From assembly GCA_037130535.1 (NCBI GenBank), contig JBAXSU010000151.1:1-8784 (forward strand): a stretch of 8,784 nucleotides of DNA. Reading direction: 5' to 3'. Positions 5,689 to 8,784 of this stretch are shown one piece after another (position 1 is the first letter of the stretch; every line of letters begins with the position of its first letter). A program made the translations under genes and the position numbers. The stretch is from VFMC01 sp037130535. Its GTDB lineage: Bacteria > Actinomycetota > Acidimicrobiia > Acidimicrobiales > Ilumatobacteraceae. Under the pieces are notes generated by a model. The model did not search any database. It was not told the DNA's origin and saw only the letters and a program-made list of their open reading frames with translations.

Positions 5689-6219
5689 ATGGGTGTCTGC
5701 TACTCCACTGCGAAGGCTCGTTCGATCGATCTGCCGGGCAAGGGCCGCGGCTCCATCGCTGTCGAGCCGATCCGTGCCGGCGAGATGGTCGTGGCCTTCG
5801 GCGGCACCTGTCTCACTCGCGTCGAGTTCGACCTGTTGTCCGACGACCGCATCAGTCGCTCCATCCAGATCGACGACGAACTGTTCCTGGCCGGCCACGT
5901 CGAGGCAGAGAGCGCCGACTGGGTGAACCACTCGTGCGCACCCAACTGTGGCATGAGCGGCCAGGTGATCGTGGTGGCCATGCGCGACATCGCCGTCGGC
6001 GAAGAACTCACCTACGACTACGCGATGAGCGACGGCAGCGATTACGACGAGTTCGAATGCGCCTGCGGCACCGCGGCCTGCCGCGGCAAGGTGACCGGTA
6101 ACGACTGGATGCTGCCCGAACTGCAACTGGCCTATCGCGGCTACTTCAGCCCCTATCTGGCCCGCCGCATCGCCGCGCTGGTGCCTGCCGGCGCCACCCG
6201 CCGAGCCTTCGCCCTGTAG
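5689..6219 (+). CDS. SET-domain protein lysine methyltransferase-like protein
   Basis: The 176-residue product is almost only a SET domain, which transfers methyl from S-adenosylmethionine to protein lysines. Visible are KGRGSIAVEPIRAGEMVVAF (18-37, start of the fold), WVNHSCAPNCGM (78-89, with NHSC at 80-83), GEELTYDYAMSD (104-115, catalytic Tyr and knot) and a post-SET zinc motif ECACGTAACRG (123-133: Cys124, 126, 131, with Cys83 of NHSC as expected fourth ligand). All core residues are present, so an active enzyme is likely. The C-terminal 40 residues (WMLPELQLAYRGYFSPYLARRI) are amphipathic. ATG 5689 is chosen; an ATG at 5638 lies inside the operator repeat and adds residues with no SET similarity. 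There is no Shine-Dalgarno sequence. The substrate is unknown. The gene is divergent from the acyl-CoA synthetase. Confidence 0.88.
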   Translation: MGVCYSTAKARSIDLPGKGRGSIAVEPIRAGEMVVAFGGTCLTRVEFDLLSDDRISRSIQIDDELFLAGHVEAESADWVNHSCAPNCGMSGQVIVVAMRDIAVGEELTYDYAMSDGSDYDEFECACGTAACRGKVTGNDWMLPELQLAYRGYFSPYLARRIAALVPAGATRRAFAL

Positions 6220-6245
6220 TCCGCCGACGCCCGCGGGGGCCGGGC

Positions 6246-6251
6246 TAGCCT
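6246..6251 (+). promoter_or_regulatory. Candidate leaderless -10 (TAGCCT) for the saccharopine dehydrogenase-like gene
   Basis: TAGCCT lies 8 bases before the ATG at 6260, and no purine-rich ribosome site intervenes. That spacing would put the first transcribed base at or next to the start codon, as in leaderless actinobacterial mRNAs. Confidence 0.5.
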
Positions 6252-6259
6252 GCCGGGTC

Positions 6260-7495
6260 ATGCGGATTCTCATCGTTGGTGCCGGGGGTGTCGGCGCCGC
6301 GATGGCTTCCATCGCCGTCCGACGCGAGGTGTTCGAACAGATCGTGGTCGCCGACATCGACGGCCAGCGTGCGGCTCGGGCCGCGGCCCGGGCCAACGTC
6401 GGCGACCCGGCCGGCCGCGAGCGGGTGCTGTCGACCCGGGTGGACGCGAGCGATCGGCTCGACCTGGTCGAGTTGGCCCGCTCGACCGCGAGTGACGTGA
6501 TCGTGAACGCGTGCGATCCGCGGTTCAACCCGCCCATCTTCGACGCTGCATTCGAGGCGGGCTGCCACTACCTCGACATGGCGATGCACATGTCGGTGCC
6601 GCACCCCCACGACCCGTACAACACCCCGGGCGTCATGCTGGGCGACGCCCAGTTCGCAGTGAGCGACCAGTGGGTCGAGCGCGGCCTGCTGGCCCTGGTG
6701 GGCCTGGGGGTGGAGCCGGGGTTCAGCGATGTGGCGGCCCGCTACGCCGCCGATCACCTGTTCAGCCGCATCGACGAGATCGGCGTGCGCGACGGCAGCG
6801 ACCTCGTCGTCGACGGATTCGCCTTCGCCCCCACGTTCAGCATCTGGACCACCATCGAGGAGTGCCTGAACCCGCCCATCGTGTACGAACGCGAGCGGGG
6901 TTGGTTCACCACCGAGCCGTTCAGCGAACCCGAGACGTTCGTGTTCCCCGAGGGCATCGGGCCGCTCGGCTGCGTGAACGTCGAGCACGAGGAGGTCATC
7001 CTCATGCCCCGCTGGATCGACGTCGGCCGGGTGACGTTCAAGTACGGCCTCGGTGATGAGTTCCTCGACGTGCTCGCCACCCTGCGCAAACTCGGCCTCG
7101 ACAGCACCAAACCGGTGAGCGTGCGCGGGGTGGAGGTGTCGCCCCGCGACCTGGTGTCGGCGGTGCTGCCGAACCCGGCCGAACTGGGCGACCGGATGCG
7201 CGGCCGCACCTGCGCCGGCTCGCTGGTGCGCGGCCTGGGCATCGATGGCACGCCACGCGAGACATACCTGTACCAGATCGTCGACAACGAGTGGTCGATG
7301 CGCGAGTACGGCCACCAAGCCGTGGTGTGGCAGACCGCGGTGCACCCGATCGTCGGCCTCGAACTGGTGGCCCACGGTGTGTGGCAGGGAGCCGGGGTGA
7401 ACGGACCCGAAGCGTTCACGGCCGATCCGTTCCTCGACATCCTGGCCGAGCTCGACGTGCCGCACGCCGTGGAGGAACGCTCACCCGTAGGCTGA
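6260..7495 (+). CDS. Saccharopine dehydrogenase-like NAD(P)-dependent oxidoreductase
   Basis: The product has 411 residues. It opens with a Rossmann fold, MRILIVGAGGVGAAMASIA (GAGGVG at 7-12), and strand 2 ends VVADID (29-34), whose acidic residues suggest NAD(H) over NADP(H). The VIVNACDPRFNPPIFDAAFEAG segment and HYLDMAM (about 85-113) are characteristic of the saccharopine dehydrogenase family, which also includes carboxynorspermidine dehydrogenase and homospermidine-forming enzymes. GLGVEPGFSDVAARYAADHL (about 149-168) starts the catalytic domain. Bacteria rarely use the saccharopine pathway for lysine, so the real substrate may be another amino acid- or polyamine-derived imine; this cannot be decided here. 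Length and both domains are complete. No genes of lysine or polyamine metabolism are adjacent. The next gene begins 5 bases after its stop. Confidence 0.85.
   Translation: MRILIVGAGGVGAAMASIAVRREVFEQIVVADIDGQRAARAAARANVGDPAGRERVLSTRVDASDRLDLVELARSTASDVIVNACDPRFNPPIFDAAFEAGCHYLDMAMHMSVPHPHDPYNTPGVMLGDAQFAVSDQWVERGLLALVGLGVEPGFSDVAARYAADHLFSRIDEIGVRDGSDLVVDGFAFAPTFSIWTTIEECLNPPIVYERERGWFTTEPFSEPETFVFPEGIGPLGCVNVEHEEVILMPRWIDVGRVTFKYGLGDEFLDVLATLRKLGLDSTKPVSVRGVEVSPRDLVSAVLPNPAELGDRMRGRTCAGSLVRGLGIDGTPRETYLYQIVDNEWSMREYGHQAVVWQTAVHPIVGLELVAHGVWQGAGVNGPEAFTADPFLDILAELDVPHAVEERSPVG
7488..7493 (+). promoter_or_regulatory. Candidate leaderless -10 (TAGGCT) for the deacetylase gene
   Basis: TAGGCT lies 7 bases before the GTG at 7501 and overlaps the stop codon of the gene before it (TGA 7493-7495). 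No Shine-Dalgarno sequence is present in the 5-base gap. The deacetylase may thus have its own transcript as well as read-through. Confidence 0.45.
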
Positions 7496-7500
7496 CGCCC

Positions 7501-8319
7501 GTGGACCGGCGCTCGTTTCTCACCCGGCTGGGCATCGGCGGCGCCGCCGTCGCCGCCCCGGTGGGTGGCTATGCGCTGGGGCACCACATGGGCAGTTCGC
7601 AACTGTCGGGCGACTACACAGCCAGCGTTGCGGCGGGCGAACGGCGGGGTGCGGCGACGGTGTGGTGGAGCATCGAGGGCGACCAGCGGCGCTTGGCGCT
7701 CACCTTCGACGACGGCCCCACCGAGCAGTTCACGGCCCAGGTACTCGACGTGCTGCGGCAGTACGACGTGTCGGCGACGTTCTTCCTCATCGGCGAACTG
7801 GTACAGCGCTACCCCGACCTCGTGCGCCGCACCCTCGACGCGGGCCACGAGGTGGGCAACCACACCTTCGACCACTACAGCGCGGCCACCCAGGCACCCG
7901 ACGAGGTGCGTCGCACCGTCGAACGCGGCGCCGACGCCGTGGCCGAACTGCTGGGTGAGCGGCCGCGTTGGTTCCGCCCGGTGAAGGGTCACATCAGCGG
8001 GTCGCTGATGGCAGCAGTCGCCGAGTACGGGCACGATCTGGCGATGTGGTCGGTGAGCCGCGGCCCGGCCGACACCGTGGGAGCCACCGACGTCGACGCG
8101 GTGCGCCAGCACATGATCGACGCGGTGCACGACGGTGCCATCGTCATCCTCCACGACGGCATCGGCCGCTCGGCCTGGGAGTGGAGCGGCACCGACGACG
8201 ACCTCGTCCGCCAACGCCGCACCGAGGTGGAGGCACTGCCCGCGGTGATCGAGCGGTATCTGGCCGACGGCTACGAGTTCGTGTCGGTGAGCGACCTCAT
8301 CGACCGGCGGACTGGCTGA
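7501..8319 (+). CDS. Tat-exported polysaccharide deacetylase (NodB-like, CE4)
   Basis: The 272-residue product starts with a twin-arginine type leader, MDRRSFLTRLGIGGAAVAAPVG, so it is probably exported folded and acts on wall or capsule sugars by metal-dependent removal of N- or O-acetyl groups. The NodB domain shows LTFDDGP (67-73: base and metal Asp), GNHTFDH (119-125: metal His121 and His125), RWFRPVKGH (156-164) and ILHDG (216-220: motif 5 His). Motif 3 is normally R-F-R-P-P-x-G; here Val-Lys replaces Pro-x. The usual Asp-rich motif 4 (WDVDPxDW type) reads MWSVSRGPADT, so one conserved acid is missing. Activity is likely but may be altered. GTG 7501 is chosen because it starts exactly at the Tat motif. 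Its last 23 bases overlap the convergent DUF4262 gene. Confidence 0.88.
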   Translation: MDRRSFLTRLGIGGAAVAAPVGGYALGHHMGSSQLSGDYTASVAAGERRGAATVWWSIEGDQRRLALTFDDGPTEQFTAQVLDVLRQYDVSATFFLIGELVQRYPDLVRRTLDAGHEVGNHTFDHYSAATQAPDEVRRTVERGADAVAELLGERPRWFRPVKGHISGSLMAAVAEYGHDLAMWSVSRGPADTVGATDVDAVRQHMIDAVHDGAIVILHDGIGRSAWEWSGTDDDLVRQRRTEVEALPAVIERYLADGYEFVSVSDLIDRRTG

Positions 8320-8758
8320 GCACCGGCTGCGCCTGACGCACCCGCTGGTCGAACCCGGCCTCGGTGGGCAGGAACCCGTTGCGGTCGGGCCACAGCAGTT
8401 GCACCATCTCGAACGGCCGCCCGCGGTACCACGCCCGGGCCGTGGCGAACAGATGACCCCAGGTGTCGAGGTCGACCGGGTCGAACACACAGCGCAGGTC
8501 GTTGTCGAACAGCCCGACCAGTTCCACCTCGAGCGGGATCTCGGTGCCGCCGCGCAGCAGGTCGGCCACCAGATCGAGCAACCCGCGGATGGCCACCGGG
8601 GTGAGGCCGAACACCGCCACCTCGGGGAACCCGAACGCCTCGGGAAAGCCGATGCTGTAGGCGTAGCCCTGTCCGGCCTCGAGCGCCCACCCGGCGGTCT
8701 CGATCATCCACTCGATCTTCTCCGCGTGCGGGATGTGGAAGTCGGGCAGGTCGGTCAC
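8297..8758 (-). CDS. DUF4262 domain protein
   Basis: The gene encodes 153 residues from GTG 8758-8756 to TGA 8299-8297. It fits DUF4262: an N-terminal EKIEWMIETAGWA helix, then YAYSIGFPEAFGFPEVAVFGL (about 32-52, the family's YSIG and PE-x-x-VFG blocks), a long helix (LLDLVADLLRGG) and a beta-rich end with WYRGRPFEMVQLLWPDRNGFLP (about 110-131). The family has no known biochemical role and is common in actinobacteria. The C-terminus ends about 20 residues after the domain, and its codons overlap the end of the deacetylase gene on the other strand by 23 bp. The GTG start overlaps the TGA of the gene upstream (GTGA), implying translational coupling with it. Confidence 0.83.
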   Translation of the reverse strand: MTDLPDFHIPHAEKIEWMIETAGWALEAGQGYAYSIGFPEAFGFPEVAVFGLTPVAIRGLLDLVADLLRGGTEIPLEVELVGLFDNDLRCVFDPVDLDTWGHLFATARAWYRGRPFEMVQLLWPDRNGFLPTEAGFDQRVRQAQPVLSQSAGR

Positions 8759-8784
8759 AGCGCACCCAGCGCGTCGAGGTCGAG
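8755..8784 (-). CDS. C-terminal end of an upstream gene, partial
   Basis: On the minus strand the last bases of the window read LDLDALGAL and a TGA that overlaps the GTG of the DUF4262 gene by the GTGA pattern. Nine codons are too few to name the product. The overlap type, usual for operons here, is the only support. Confidence 0.35.
   Translation of the reverse strand, partial: LDLDALGAL

Noticed and set aside
6220..6245. CCCGCGGG palindrome after the SET gene as a terminator
   Set aside because: The stem is short and self-complementary with no loop and no T-run; in DNA of this GC such a palindrome is expected by chance.
6245..8490. Long minus-strand frames of 406 and 578 codons opposite the dehydrogenase and deacetylase
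   Set aside because: They are shadows of the plus-strand genes, with no motifs and Arg/Ser-rich composition.
1..8784. CRISPR array, tRNA or rRNA genes, toxin-antitoxin or defence cassette
   Set aside because: No regularly spaced repeats, no tRNA cloverleaf or rRNA sequence, and no defence or toxin motifs were seen on either strand.

Overview
The window is high-GC bacterial DNA. Dense genes with strong G/C bias at third positions, a PRK07798-type acyl-CoA synthetase, start codons without Shine-Dalgarno sequences but with TANNNT-like hexamers just upstream, and a SAM-type riboswitch before metX all fit an actinobacterium, possibly of the Acidimicrobiia. The class is an inference from style and was not checked by any search.

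Left end (1 to about 940): a patchwork of broken pieces. In order these are the end of an IS3-family transposase cut before its catalytic Glu, the C-terminal third of an IS66-family transposase on the minus strand, and about 78 codons that read as the C-terminal part of phenylalanyl-tRNA synthetase beta (PheT) with lower GC than the rest. This patchwork abuts, and apparently replaces, the 3' end of a small single-span membrane protein gene (minus, start 1252). Such a pile-up of fragments is either a real rearrangement hotspot or a chimeric contig end.

Middle (1283-5575): a short membrane-anchored hypothetical protein (plus) converges on a minus-strand block. Read in its own direction, the block is acyl-CoA synthetase, then a PEP mutase/isocitrate lyase superfamily enzyme (start and stop sharing one base), then a 199-bp gap with a likely promoter and a SAM riboswitch, then metX (homoserine O-acyltransferase, methionine synthesis). 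The first two genes look like a translationally coupled acyl/organic-acid catabolic pair. metX looks separately controlled by S-adenosylmethionine.

A divergent control region (5576-5688) holds a 54-bp imperfect inverted repeat with six CTGA/TCAG half-sites. It separates the acyl-CoA synthetase from a compact SET-domain protein methyltransferase gene (plus).

Right part (6260-8784): a saccharopine dehydrogenase-like oxidoreductase and a Tat-type polysaccharide deacetylase follow on the plus strand, each with its own candidate leaderless promoter. The deacetylase overlaps tail-to-tail with a minus-strand DUF4262 gene, whose GTG start overlaps the stop of a further gene entering from the right edge. 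No tRNA, rRNA or CRISPR array was seen. Most of the window is ordinary metabolism. The items most worth a second look are the operator-like repeat, the compact riboswitch and the PheT/IS junctions.
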